Shown here: positions 40,721 to 51,480 of the stretch, one piece after another
Numbering within the stretch: the stretch's first letter is position 1
Layout of the letters: each line of letters opens with the position of its first letter
NCBI RefSeq assembly: GCF_021018895.1
Contig: NC_079364.1
Span: 4,983,401-5,047,400 of the forward strand
Origin: Seriola aureovittata
Taxonomy: Eukaryota > Chordata > Actinopteri > Carangiformes > Carangidae
Direction: 5' to 3'
Length of the DNA stretch: 64,000 nt
The notes under the pieces: generated by a model
Told to the model about the DNA's origin: nothing
Databases searched by the model: none
The model's input: only the letters and a program-made list of their open reading frames with translations
Program-made: the position numbers and the translations under genes

Positions 40721-41422
40721 TATAAAACAATTTTGGAGTTTTGCTTTAAAGGAAACATCCACCGCGAAATGAAATAATTTTTACTTTAATGAAAACAATA
40801 ATCCAATAATGTTAAAGGCTGCATCAGACAGCAACAATGTCAAATAAAAAGGAAGAAAAATATAAGATTACAAAGTGGGCACACAAATAAAATAAAATCA
40901 GCAGCCTTTGTAAATGAAATAAATAAAAACAGAAGCAAACAAGTCAAAATGAATTTCAGTGGAAAAATACAATTAAAAATACACTTGAGGACCAAAAAGA
41001 TGATGTATTTGTTTTAGATTATATTTTTTAAAAGCTCTAGAGAATAGCATCTTTCAGGACTTCAGGGGATTTCTACTGAACTGAGTTTATGCTGCACGAA
41101 CTGGAGAAATGTGCACAAATTCAATAAGTTTATGTAACACTTTAAAACACAGGTCATGCTTTATGGTGCAATTTGGTTGTATGAATCAGACAACAATAAA
41201 AGACTGAAGTTTTGTTACAGTTATTTGAATGTAGGAACAGTGGAAATAAACAAGGCCTTAGGCAACAATAGAGGAACAACTGGGCATTTTAGAGGAAATG
41301 AGAATTGAACTATATTCAAAGTACTTCTGTAAATAGTGATTTATTTTATTGGTACCTGATTCCTATAACATGACACTGTAAACTGTGCGTGTGTGTCTGA
41401 CATTTGCTTCATGTAAACATAC

Positions 41423-41464
41423 CTGACTGATTCCCTCCGCTCTTTGGTGCTGAAGTAACAGACT
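41423..41464 (-). CDS. Ig gene exon 3: short stalk
   Basis: Acceptor TTTCTTTAG, donor GTATGT, 42 nt, phase 1 in and out. A small hydrophilic stalk of 14 residues. Confidence 0.6.
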
Positions 41465-43399
41465 CTAAAGAAATAAACACATCCTGTTATCTCACTGTGT
41501 CACAGCTCACATAAATGTCCCGCCCACACCTGTCATTCTCACCTGATATCCTGGCCAACTCGATGCTGTAGTCAGAGAACTCATGTCGCTTGCTCACAGA
41601 ACAAACATGAACCCCGAAATCCTCCGTCTTGACCTGCTGGATGGTCAGCGTGATGTTACCGGGGTTGTAGATGATGGTGTAGCCCGTGGTGCAGTTCTGG
41701 AAAGCTTTGTGTTTGATGTAGTGACACAGCAGCTCGTTGTGTGGGCTCCTCCACAGCACGGACAGCTGGGAGATGTGAGTGTGGTCCTCATAGTGGTATG
41801 AACACAGGAAAGTGACTCGCTCACCCGGCTGACAGAGCACTTTCACAAGGCTGCCTGGAGACAGAAGAGGTCACTGTCAGGTGGTTAAAGGTCCCGTACT
41901 GTATGAAGGTAGATGTCCATGTCATTTTTGATTATAAAGAAGGTCTAGGTTTTATATTAATACTGTAAAAGTATCAAAGCGCTCAGTCAGAGAAACAAAA
42001 TAAAAACAAGCCGTCAGGACTTCTGTAACTTTGTGATGTAACAACAAAGCAGTCATCGCTCTCAGTTATGCTCCAAATCCCACCCACCTGGACCCACCAT
42101 CCAACCATGCAGGATTAGATTTTTCTGAGTGTAATTTACCTGAAATCTGCTCTATTTTTTATTAGATCACTCAGAAAACTGTCAGCCAATCAGAAGCTAG
42201 ACTCAGAGTCTCCTCTCTTGTAATTGGCTCACGGACATGTTGTTGCTAGAGCTCCAGAGAGAAGCCTGAGAGAGGAGATGTAAAACTACATTGAGATGGT
42301 TTTTAATTCTTAAAACCCGCAAAAATATCTTCTTATGGATCAACACTTAAAATAAAACACAGGAAAAGTGTAAAATATGGGACCTTTAAAGCAGCACAAT
42401 CATTTTATATTAAACACACAGTATGTAACTTCTGTCACGAGGGGTCTCTCAGTCACAACAACAATAACAAAAGAGGTGACATCATGAAATAGCGTGGGAG
42501 TAATCTTTTCCTGGTTTTGATTCCTTCAGTGTCAGTCGTTCAGAAAATCAAACAGACCCAGTGATTATAACCGTTAAAAGCACTAAGTAAAGCAGTTTCA
42601 GCAGTTTGGACACAAGACGTCTGGGAGAGGTTGGGAGCTGAGATTACAGTTAACCTTTGTTTTGATTGTTTCTCTGGTAACTTATGGTCCTCCTCTCCAT
42701 AACAAACAGAGCAGCTGATTAAAATCAGTAGAAACACTCATAAAGCATTTTCACTTTGAAAATGAGTAACTTGGGGCACCCAGCGGCTCATTACCACATG
42801 ATGTTATTGTCAGAATCTTCACTGTCAATGTAATTCATTTTCTTAAGCATGTTTTAAGCCTCTGCAAGTTGATTTTCACACAGTGCTGAGACGTACAGAA
42901 AGCAGCAGCAGCAGCAGCAGTGATGAGAGCAATGTTCAGTGTTTAATGGTTTCACACCTAGTTTGGAATTAGCATCAAAGTTCTTTCCACTAAAAAACAT
43001 GCGTGAGGCACTAAACTCAGTCAGGCAATATATTTCTATTGTGTTTTGCTCGGTGGAAGTTGTGTTTTTATAAAAGAATGAAATGAAGCCAGTGGTTTGT
43101 TGTGAAAGAGGAAACTGAACCCTGATATCAACCCGTCATGTCTCAATCTGCATCTATATTATATCTATAGCATAGAAATTACAAGATCTATGATACAAAC
43201 TAAAATATATATAATAATAAACTATTGGAGTCCGTCTGCAAAGAGAGTAATTTAGGCAATAATAACATCAGGTGATATATTTATCTCTCTACGTGTTGTG
43301 AACCTTACCTTCTCCAACCAGGTGTGACAGAACCAGTCCAAGGTACAGTGCAGCTGTCCCAGTCTGTTCAAGAGGTGTCCTCCACATTTGGCGATGCAT
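41423..43399 (-). CDS. Immunoglobulin V-set membrane or secreted protein, three exons, 3' end unresolved
   Basis: Exons on the minus strand: 43309-43399 (start codon at 43397-43399), 41543-41854 and 41423-41464. Every junction is phase 1, as is usual in the Ig superfamily. Exon 1 gives a 30-residue leader with a hydrophobic core [15 protein letters not shown]. Exon 2 is one V-type domain: first Cys in [10 protein letters not shown], Trp in SVLWRSP, and [13 protein letters not shown] with the second Cys. There are two extra Cys residues (LLCHY and QNCTT) and Asn-X-Thr sites at NCTT and GNITL. Exon 3 is a Ser/Gly/Pro stalk ([14 protein letters not shown]). A transmembrane exon was not identified. 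A candidate terminal exon beginning near 41271 would add a short weakly hydrophobic tail; reading through the exon 3 donor gives a stop after four codons and a secreted form. Family membership (CD28/B7/other) is not determined. Confidence 0.75.
41543..41854 (-). CDS. Ig gene exon 2: V-set domain
   Basis: Acceptor CTGTCTCCAG, donor GTGAGA, 312 nt, phase 1 in and out. A complete V-set fold is readable: B-strand Cys, C-strand Trp, F-strand motif D-X-G-V-H-V-C. No frameshift or stop. Confidence 0.88.
41885..42389. mobile_element. TTAA-flanked MITE (piggyBac type) in intron 1 of the Ig gene
   Basis: TTAA at 41885-41888 and 42386-42389 flank an element with terminal inverted repeats AGGTCCCGTA and TATGGGACCT. 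About 500 bp, no open frame. TTAA target duplication with short inverted ends is the mark of piggyBac-type elements. A second, end-worn copy is at 61084-61535. Confidence 0.8.
43309..43399 (-). CDS. Ig gene exon 1: start codon and signal peptide
   Basis: ATG followed by [14 protein letters not shown] and a hydrophobic stretch, with donor GTAAGG at 43308-43303. A second in-frame ATG lies four codons downstream and could be used instead. It joins exon 2 in phase 1 to give ...[13 protein letters not shown]. Confidence 0.7.
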
Positions 43400-44131
43400 T
43401 AACTCGTCAGGTTCAAATACTTACATGAACATTATTTGGAAATATAAAGATTCTCAAGCACAGAGTTCAAACTCGACGCCGGTCTCATATCACTTTTGTT
43501 TTCACAGTAATATCAGTTTACAAGCCTCCACATAAGTGTAAATGTTCTGACCCTGTGGTTACCAGGCATCAGAAGACTCACTGTAATGTGACGCTTCAGA
43601 ATCAGACAGAAAAACCCCGTTGTTTGTGTTTGTGCCGGAAGAAAAAATCTGTATCATTAAGTGACTCACTGGAAAGGTCTGCTCTTTATTCATCCAGCAA
43701 GTTTCAGCACGGGGGACTTCCTTCTGGGTGTTTTACAGAAATAAAAAACACAGCCTATGAACACACTACAAGATGGCTGAGTCACTGTCAATTATCCAAT
43801 GAGCAGCAGGCACAAAAAGTCAACCTTTTAAAGAAGGTTGTGCCTCAGACTTTCCGAATAAAAGCACAGAACACCAACACAGATAAAAGTGGATCCCAAA
43901 AATATTTGAACTTCAAAATATGTTGTGTTTTATCTGCCCTTTTGTTTTTAGGAGCATCTTGTTGAACAATGTATTCTCTGTTGTATGGATAGATGATCAT
44001 ATACAACAGGAGTTCACAACCCTGGGTCACTGATTCCAATAGGTCCCAAGAAACAGCATGTGAATCCTTTGGAATGACTTTGTTTTCTGCATTAATTGGT
44101 CATAAATTGCAATCTGAGATCTTCATTTAAG

Positions 44132-44362
44132 TCATAAATTTAAACAAACAAGCAACCAAACGTGCTGAAGTTTATAACACAAACAATCATAATCTTTCGT
44201 GTCTTGCCATGACCGTCTCTTCTGGTCATTCCACAGCATCTCTACTTGATTCAGGTCTGGGCTCTGACTCCAGGAGGTGGGTTGCGAAGACGCTGTGAAT
44301 GTTTGAATGAGGTTCTCAATATGGAGAAGAACAACACGATTGTGTGAATTGTGTTTGTTCAT
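44132..44362 (-). pseudogene. Possible Tc1/mariner transposase remnant
   Basis: Minus-strand frame contains SWSQSPDLNQVEMLWNDQKR, close to the catalytic-domain signature of Tc1-like transposases (SQSPDLNPIE-LW-LK). The frame is only 76 codons and nothing else of a transposase is readable around it. Could be an old fragment; a chance match within another repeat is the alternative. Confidence 0.45.
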
Positions 44363-45119
44363 AATTATAACCTGGATGAAGGTTTAGGGTTAAATTATAA
44401 ATTTAAACATCACTGAAGGTGATTCTAAAAAGGTTCACTTACATTTTCTTGCTTCCACATTCAGTATTTGTGTATGAAATCTAAATAAAATGTTACACCA
44501 CTAAATTCACAGCAATCAGTTTAATGTTGATCAGTGCCATTTATACAAACCAATAGTTTTCAAACGCACACAAAAACATGTTATTTTAGGTCAATTTCAA
44601 TCTTATAACCACTGACAAAATGAATATTATTACACTTTGCACAAAGAGGAAAAACACACACTGTACACTGGCACAGTCCTACTGAGGATTATATACATAC
44701 ATACATGTACTCTCACACACTCACACATGTTGTGAAGATGCACTAATTTACAGCTGCTCCATGACAAACTTAAACACTACTTCACTTATTTTAACACGTC
44801 CCACGGAGCCGTACGTGAAGGTACAAGCTCTTGTAAACATACAGTTTTTTTTTTTAAAAACCTAACTGCTGTGACTCTGCATCATGTTTGATGACTCGTG
44901 ACTTGTTTTGTAGACAACAAGCCTCCTGCAAGAACCACATGTAGGAATGGTTTCTCTCTCTTAACTAAAATTTTCTCTTACATAATAACTAAATTCAGGA
45001 GAAAACACTTGTTTGAAGAATTTTAAATGTTATTGTAAAAAAAAAAACTAAAATTAAAAATAAAAATAAATAAAAAATATTCTGTTACTGTATCAATGTG
45101 CAACAAGGTTTGCCAGTGT

Positions 45120-45440
45120 AAGACTGGCATATTTTGGCAATAAGAGGGAAAAAAAGTGTAATATTTTAGAATTACAGAAAAAAAAAATTACAGGAATATA
45201 GTCGTAGTAATTTGAAAAAAAAAAAATTGTAATATCTGAATTCCTCCAGAATAATGTTGTAAGATAAATATTATAACAACGTTTGACTTTAATAAAGTCA
45301 AACGTGTTGGAGAAAAAGAGAAAAATAGAGAAGAAGAAGAAGAATCTAATCTCTTGACAAAAAAGTCAGTATTTCTTGAATATTTCAAGAAAGAAGTCCC
45401 AATATTTAGAGAGAAAAGTTGAGATTTTATAACTAATACA
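45120..45440 (-). repeat. A-rich degenerate repeat with a perfect hairpin
   Basis: Runs of A, AATATT and AAGTC words typical of a widespread vertebrate AATAAAGTC-type simple repeat. At 45279-45305 two 12-nt arms, ACGTTTGACTTT and AAAGTCAAACGT, are perfect reverse complements around a 3-nt loop. Confidence 0.5.
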
Positions 45441-46419
45441 TAAATAAGTCAAAGCGTATGTGTCAAGCAAGTGATGGGCAAACCGTTTCACTAATAAGCT
45501 CCTTATTACGAGTGGCCCTGACGCTCCGTCATCTGTAAAATGACTGACACATCTCTTCACTTCCCATCTAAGACTGTTACTGTAGCAAGACGTCCTTTTG
45601 TTTCCGTCATTAATCATGTTATAGTAATTCCACAGGTGTTAATTTATCAAATCTAATAAATGCACCCCTGTACGTGGATGGCGGCGTGCATCAGATTTAA
45701 AACGAGGAATTTCCAATCAGTTTGTGCAGTTAAAATAATTTGGCGAATCTGACTGGGAACATGAGAAACATCATGAGTTCATGTTTACGAGAAGAGGAAA
45801 ATGCGTTCTTGCGTGAGGCCCGATGTTCTGTGTTCTGGTTTCCATTGCTGATCACCTCAAACTACACGATCACCTTCACATTCTCCAGATTCCAGCTGTA
45901 AAAAACAAACATTTTTCATGTGACCCTGACAGCTCTGAGTGTTGTGAGGCTCACTGCAGTATAATATGTGCTGGCTGTCCATGGTGCCTGAACCGTTTTG
46001 TGCAGAACTGTGCAGACTGTCCTGGATCCTGAGAATCAATCATCGTGGTGAAATCCAGGACATAAATCAGGGTGTTAACTGTGTGGTGTGTTTCCAGCTT
46101 CCTGGACACAGACTAGTCCTGGACTGAAGTGACTTCTGTGTTTAGCTTGTAGAACCTGGACTCACCGGTGTTAACCCTTTAGTAAACACTGCGGACAGTG
46201 CCACACCTCAGCCTCAGGTCACAGATTACCTCCTGTGTGTGTCTATTGTGCCCGAAGCAGCACCTGCTGCCGCTGTGAAGTACAAAATGATGCCACAAAA
46301 CCAATGAGACACATAAACTATCACTGTACAAATACATTTCATATTTTACAGTTTTGTTTTCCTTCTGCTTGTGCCTTTTAAACGGCTGATGATGATGGCG
46401 ATAGTGGTGCACGTGGCCG

Positions 46420-46467
46420 TTACTGGATACCTCTGAATAAACACATGGCGAACACCATGGCGAACAG
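46420..46467 (-). CDS. tspan18: tspan18 last coding exon
   Basis: Acceptor [23 protein letters not shown] then TAA at 46420-46422. The 3' UTR continues to lower coordinates; its end is not clear (ATTAAA on the minus strand at 45287-45292 and near 44519 are candidates). Confidence 0.96.
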   Translation of the reverse strand: MFAMVFAMCLFRGIQ

Positions 46468-49400
46468 CTGGAGAGAGAAGGAGACACGCAGGGATCAGAA
46501 AGGGTTAAAGCTTCCTGTCGTAGAGCTGAGAGGAGAAGGACAAACTTTTAACCAGGAACGACAACTCTGATGTGATGAAAAGACCAAAACCAAAAGAAAT
46601 GTTCAGTATTTTCCTAAAACAGCTGCTCACTGCAGTTTCTTTCAAACAGGAGGAAATAGGGCGTTTGTTGGGAACTATTTTCAGCTGCGGACTGATCCAC
46701 ATTTCATGCTCTGCTGTGACAGAAAACAACCTTTTGTAATTTTAGGATAAATTTGATGTTCTTTTGTTTGGTGAATTCACCTTCCTTAAACCTGCTTCAT
46801 TTACTTTTACTTCTGTTAGTTTCCTTCAGTATCTGATGCCTGGTTTTTCCTGTTAAAAGAAAAGGCTCTTTACTCAAAACGCAACCTGTCGAGTTGCTGA
46901 ATTTTTATTTTCATCTGTTTTCTTAGTTTTTTTGTTGCAGAAATTGGTTTCTTTGCCTCCTCTGATGATTTCTTCATCTGATGTCAGACAACGGCTTCAG
47001 ACCTGAGCCTTTTGCTTAAATGTGACATTTGATGTTTCAGACTGAAGATTATATAGAATAAAAAAGAGAACAAGCAATTAAGCATTCAAATACAAAGGAA
47101 TCTGAAAACACTGCACATACTTCAATTGTCAGCACCACGATGGCCAGAGCTCCTGCTGTGTAGATGTACGTCTCAAAGTAGTCGACCATTGCTGAGTAAC
47201 AGCCCTGCAGGAAAAAAACAGCAGGTTTTAACTCACAGCCTGGTCATAAAACCATAACTAAAAACCGTTTTATCCATAATAAAAGAGAGCTACACTGGGG
47301 TGTGTCCACTTTTTTAGCATTTCTGTAACAATGCACTACAGCATCTGCCTATAATTAAATGTGCATGTCACAACCTGAAGTCGGTTCTGAAGCAGCAGCT
47401 CAACAGTTTTTGTTGTTATCATGATTTCAGGTATCAAAGAAAAAACTTAAATTAACTTTTGGTGTTTTTATTCTGTCTTTTGTCAGTTTTATGGATAAAA
47501 AGTTGCTTGTTTTATGAGAAGATTATAGTTTGTTTTGTTTCATTTGAACGAATCTGTTAAAATAAAAACAAAATAAAACTAGAACTGCACAGTATATGAA
47601 GAAGTTAAAATGCTGCTCACACATTAATGCATCAGTAATAATAGTCTAGACTTTTTGTTCGTACTAATATTATCAAATAATAATAGTATTTATATACGAT
47701 TACGTTGTTGATGCATTTGGTGTTGTGTTTGTGAGAAAAATTGTGCTTCCTCTAATGACCTTGTTGTGCCTGAAGGCCACGGTGCCGCTCACACACTGCT
47801 CCACACTGGCGTCTCCAGGGTAACTGTTCCTCTGGCAACAGGCCTCAGGGACCATCTTGCTGGGGTTCAGGAGCCTGAAGAGGCTCTCTTCGAAGTCCTC
47901 GGGACCACTTACGCCACAGCAGTTGAACTATGCAGAGAGGCATGATGGGAGAAGACAGCAGATTGTAGGTGTGGGCATTGATGGATGTTGTTGTTATATA
48001 TTGAGTGGAATAAAAACAAGGAGAAAGTAAAACAAGGAGCGGTAATTGGAAAATTGATGTTTCACCGTGGTCATGATGGCGTTCCACGTGGAGGTGAAGA
48101 CGTCAGTGTTGTTGTGACCCTGATAGTGACGTTTCAGCTCCCTGGTGAAATACTCTCTGGTTAACTGAGCACAGACACAAACACAGTTCAGGTCAGGAAC
48201 CAGGTTTCCGTGAGATACCAGCTCTGAAGATGACGGGTCTGCTACACACACATATACACGTGATAACATAAACATACACCCACATAATATACAAAAATAA
48301 AATGTTCTTTTGACATAATTAATCGTATCATGTGATTTAAAGTTGAACTGCATCAACGATAATCATCAGCTACTGAAACAGCCTCCTGCTGTTACCAGCT
48401 TCCTGTTGCTTCTGACCCTTTATGTCATTTATCCAGAGCAGGACAGGTCTTCCAATTATTTTGTCCACCTAACACTGTTATTGTAAAATTACTGATTAAA
48501 CAATTAATTGTTCAGTCCTGCTGCATGAGTGAACACGTCCCTGTGCACTGGAGTCAGTCAGAAACACAAAGCACGAGCCTGGACTGATTCAGCAGGTTTA
48601 TTCCCGCTGAGGAGGTGAACCGGTCCAGACTGAGGCCGCACTCACATGCTCCCTGAAGAGGAAGGCCAGGATGGCGGCTGCCAGCTCAGCGAGGAAGATG
48701 AAGAGGATGAGCATGAAAAACTGAGAAGAGATAAAACAAACGGAGCGGTGTTACTAAGCGAACTTATACTCTACATTGACTTTCTACACAAAGGCTTCAT
48801 TATGACTCCAGATATACAGTCATGAATAGATTTTCAAATTAAAAGCGTGGATAGAAACAGTAAAAATACGATAAACATTAAACTGATAGAAATAATCTTA
48901 TTCTAGTGCTGCACCATTACAGTCGACTCCTCTAGATGGCGCACTTGTACTGTCTCACTCTGGTCTCACATGACGAGCAGATCCGCAGCTGGAGGAGAGA
49001 GTGACTGTAACTCAAGTTTCCTTTCCCTCATGTCTGAACTTCAACCTCCTTAATGGGCTGATATTAATTTTTGACACATAAATGTAAAGGATGATTAATA
49101 AACTATTGAACTTAATACAATAATGTCTTTACAACATGAACAATATAATAGATGTGTATGGGAGTGTGTATGCCTGCGAGTATCTGTGCTATATTGGATT
49201 TTTTGGATGTTTTTATTGTGATTTTAACATTGACTTTTTGGGGAGAATAGCTGTGTACTAAAGGAGACTTAGAAAACTGACTATTTGCTAATTGCTTCAC
49301 TATACAGCTACATATGTTTTGCTCCATGGGTGGAGTTAATGAGCTAATGAGTTAATCACTGCTGAAATAAAACATTATAAAACATCCCTCAACATTTCTT

Positions 49401-50659
49401 TTTTAACAACTTGTGACATTTTAATTAATTTTACCCACGACAACAGCACAGTGACAGTTTCCTTACATTACTTCACACAGCAGAGCAGAAAAAAACATGA
49501 GAAACATCTCACTGCACAATGTGGCAGTGAATATGTTGAAAAGACGCTTTTACTCTTGACTTCTGGAGCGTCCACTAACCGTGACTGTAGATAAGAGCTG
49601 CAGCCTCATAAATAAAGCAGATGCAACTCTGTGGCGAAGCAGCAGAGATTTTTAGACTCAATCAATATGAGGGAAAAAGGCTGAAAATGGCTGAATTCAC
49701 TGCTTTGACAAAACATCTGCAACTCCAGCTGAACCCACAGCTGCCCAATATATCTGCTGATATTAGCTGTATATTGATAGCGGTGTAGGTATTGGTTAAT
49801 ATATATAGAGAAATATATGTCTTATTGAAATGACAAACTTTCAAATCTAAGAGATGTGTATATACAAAAAAAACAAAAAAACTATTTATATATTGTTACC
49901 AGATTTTTTAAACTCTCAAATAATGATTTCAATATCAGCCTCAAAAATCCAGTATTCCTTAGAATATAAATTTGCCACTGTGCAGCAAAGTTTTTGAAGT
50001 TTTGTTCAATGTAAGATGATCACACTGGTAACACAAACACATCCACTGTCGACTCCGACTCACAAAGAGCAGGAGACATTTGTTCTCCCTGATGGCTCCA
50101 CAGCAGCCCAGGAAGCCCAGCAGGAACAGCATGCTGCCCATGGCCAGGATGACGTAGACCCCCGTGAACAGCAGCGGGTTGGCCGCCACAATCTCCCTGA
50201 AGCCCATCGGGTCCACTAGCACCCACACACCAACACCCAGCAGAAAGGAACCACCCAGCTGGGAGAGAGAGAGTTGATTAATCAGTCAGAACAATCTCGA
50301 CCACAGCTCAGATATTTTTTATATATATTATATTATATTTTGTTCTGCAACAGCACTTTTATAATATAACTAAAAAACCATATAAAAAGGCAACAACTGG
50401 AAACAGATGTTGACAGATGTTGCATCTTGTGGTCACTATGGTTTTTAATGACACACTTCATGCATTTTCATCTTCTAAAACAATCTCAAATCAAAGTCGA
50501 CCCAAAACTCCCAACAGGAGTGTTTTCTGCTCTCCTTTGACTTTACGTCTGAGTTTGAACAACAGAAGAAGAAAGTGGAGGAAATGATGAACTCACAAAG
50601 ATGAAGAAGTTGAAGATGAACATCAGGTACTTCATACAGCTGAGGCAGTCTCCCTCCAT
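46420..50659 (-). CDS. tspan18: Tetraspanin-18, complete coding sequence in seven exons
   Basis: Four-pass membrane organiser protein; the mammalian orthologue is expressed in endothelium and reported to associate with Orai1. Exons, minus strand: 50597-50659 (coding part), 50064-50258, 48646-48720, 48066-48164, 47760-47927, 47121-47204, 46420-46467, all phase 0, total 243 residues. N-terminus [14 protein letters not shown] with Cys5/Cys8 as likely palmitoylation sites. TM1 about 12-35, TM2 about 55-75 ([19 protein letters not shown]), TM3 about 86-106. The large loop has the CCG motif ([12 protein letters not shown]), EACC, EQC and GCYS, giving six Cys, and an NNT glycosylation site. TM4 runs up to CLFRGIQ and the stop. 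Length is close to that of mammalian TSPAN18, with no breaks. The a/b teleost paralogue cannot be told from sequence alone. Confidence 0.96.
46650..46720. repeat. Fragment of dispersed family A in the last tspan18 intron
   Basis: GGGAACTATTTTCAGCTGCG then GACTGATCCACATTT, nearly identical to 52396-52432 and to the reverse complement of about 62456-62488. Confidence 0.6.
47121..47204 (-). CDS. tspan18: tspan18 exon: last loop Cys and TM4
   Basis: Acceptor TTCCTGCAG, donor GTATGT, 28 codons, [20 protein letters not shown] and the rest of TM4. Confidence 0.96.
47760..47927 (-). CDS. tspan18: tspan18 exon: CCG motif of the large loop
   Basis: Acceptor CTGCATAG, donor GTCATT (a weaker GT site), 56 codons, [12 protein letters not shown] through VPEACC and EQCVSGTV to RHNK. 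Confidence 0.96.
48066..48164 (-). CDS. tspan18: tspan18 exon: start of large extracellular loop
   Basis: Acceptor GTGCTCAG, donor GTGAAA, 33 codons, [16 protein letters not shown] then [16 protein letters not shown]. Contains the N-glycosylation sequon NNT. Confidence 0.96.
48646..48720 (-). CDS. tspan18: tspan18 exon: TM3
   Basis: Acceptor CTTCTCAG, donor GTGAGT, 25 codons, [16 protein letters not shown] followed by AFLFREH. Confidence 0.96.
50064..50258 (-). CDS. tspan18: tspan18 exon: TM1 end, small loop, TM2
   Basis: Acceptor CTCTCCCAG, donor GTGAGT, 65 codons starting [17 protein letters not shown] and ending [12 protein letters not shown]. Includes [12 protein letters not shown], a TSPAN18-specific small-loop sequence. 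Confidence 0.97.
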
Positions 50660-50692
50660 GGCTGAGCCTCTGGCTGAAACCTCCCCCTGCCC
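50597..50692 (-). CDS. tspan18: tspan18 first coding exon
   Basis: Acceptor CTTCACAG ends at 50693; 33 nt of 5' UTR, then ATG (50657-50659) in good context (CAGCCATGG), 21 codons [14 protein letters not shown]...FIF, donor GTGAGT. A CA/TG repeat lies just upstream of the acceptor (see 50701). Confidence 0.95.
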
Positions 50693-50699
50693 CTGTGAA

Positions 50700-50700
<1 letters not shown>

Positions 50701-50755
<55 letters not shown>
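50701..50755 (-). promoter_or_regulatory. (TG)27 tract abutting the splice acceptor of the tspan18 start-codon exon
   Basis: On the coding strand a run of about 27 TG dinucleotides is followed by only CTTCACAG before the exon. The repeat therefore replaces the usual pyrimidine tract. UG repeats in this position are known TDP-43/CELF binding sites that can modulate exon use (CFTR exon 9). The effect here is inference. Confidence 0.6.
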
Positions 50756-50757
<2 letters not shown>

Positions 50758-51169
50758 GCAAATGTACTTCAAGAGCTGCTTTTACTGTGAAAACCTCTTC
50801 AAACTCCATCAGCAAAGATTTTTTTTCCCCACAAACACAAATTTCACCAAACCCTGAAACCACCAGTGCGACAATCAGCTGTTGTGCTACAGCAGGTGAT
50901 ACAATGTGTTTTTCATTTTTAATAACATACACAGTAAATGTTACATCATACGATAAGATACAAATTTATTAACTAATCATTCTCTTTATTTATTCTCTTA
51001 GTTGTGATGATTTGAGCTTTTTTTGTGAGAGTGAATTGAAGATCTCTGGTGTTTGTACTGTTGGTCCGTCAAGACAAAACCAGCACATCACCTTTTATAA
51101 ATATTGGTGTGCATTTTTATAAAAATATGAATAATTTTAATATTTCATAATAATTAAGTTTTTTTTACA

Positions 51170-51480
51170 GAACATTATGATGTCACAGTGAAGTTGACCT
51201 TTGACCTTTTGGATATAAAATGTAATCACGTCATAATTTTATCCTTATAGACATCCGAGTTAAATTGTGTCTTAATTAGTTTATGAATTTGAGTTATGGC
51301 AAAAAACATGTTGTTAGGTAACAGTGACCTTGACCTTTGACCAGCAAATTGTAATCAGCTCATCCTTGAGTCCAAGTGAAATTTTGTGCCAAATTTGAAG
51401 AAATTCGCTCAAGGCCTTACTGAGATATCACGTTCACAAGAATGGGACACACGGATGTACAGACGGACGGACAACCCAAA
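51170..51480. repeat. Dispersed repeat with GTGACCTTGACCTTTGACC words
   Basis: Contains two TGACCTTTGACC blocks, GCCAAATTTGAAGAAATTC, AGATATCACGTTCACAAGAA and GACGGACGGACAACCC. I recognise this as a common fish intergenic repeat of uncertain class. Non-coding. Confidence 0.6.

Larger units (their letters stand above)
43560..46419 (-). other. Region between the Ig gene start and the tspan18 stop
   Basis: Probably holds the tspan18 3' UTR and the Ig gene's promoter side. The 136-codon plus-strand open frame at 43555-43965 has no recognisable domain or homologue. Remnant transposase motif at 44132-44362 and A-rich repeat at 45120-45440 are the visible structures. Confidence 0.45.

Noticed and set aside
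43555..43965. 136-codon plus-strand open frame
   Set aside because: No recognisable domain, no splice-compatible partners, and it lies upstream of the Ig gene on the opposite strand.
50475..50972. Open frames rich in Cys-Val or Thr-His around 50.7 kb
   Set aside because: Translation of the CA/TG microsatellite, not genes.
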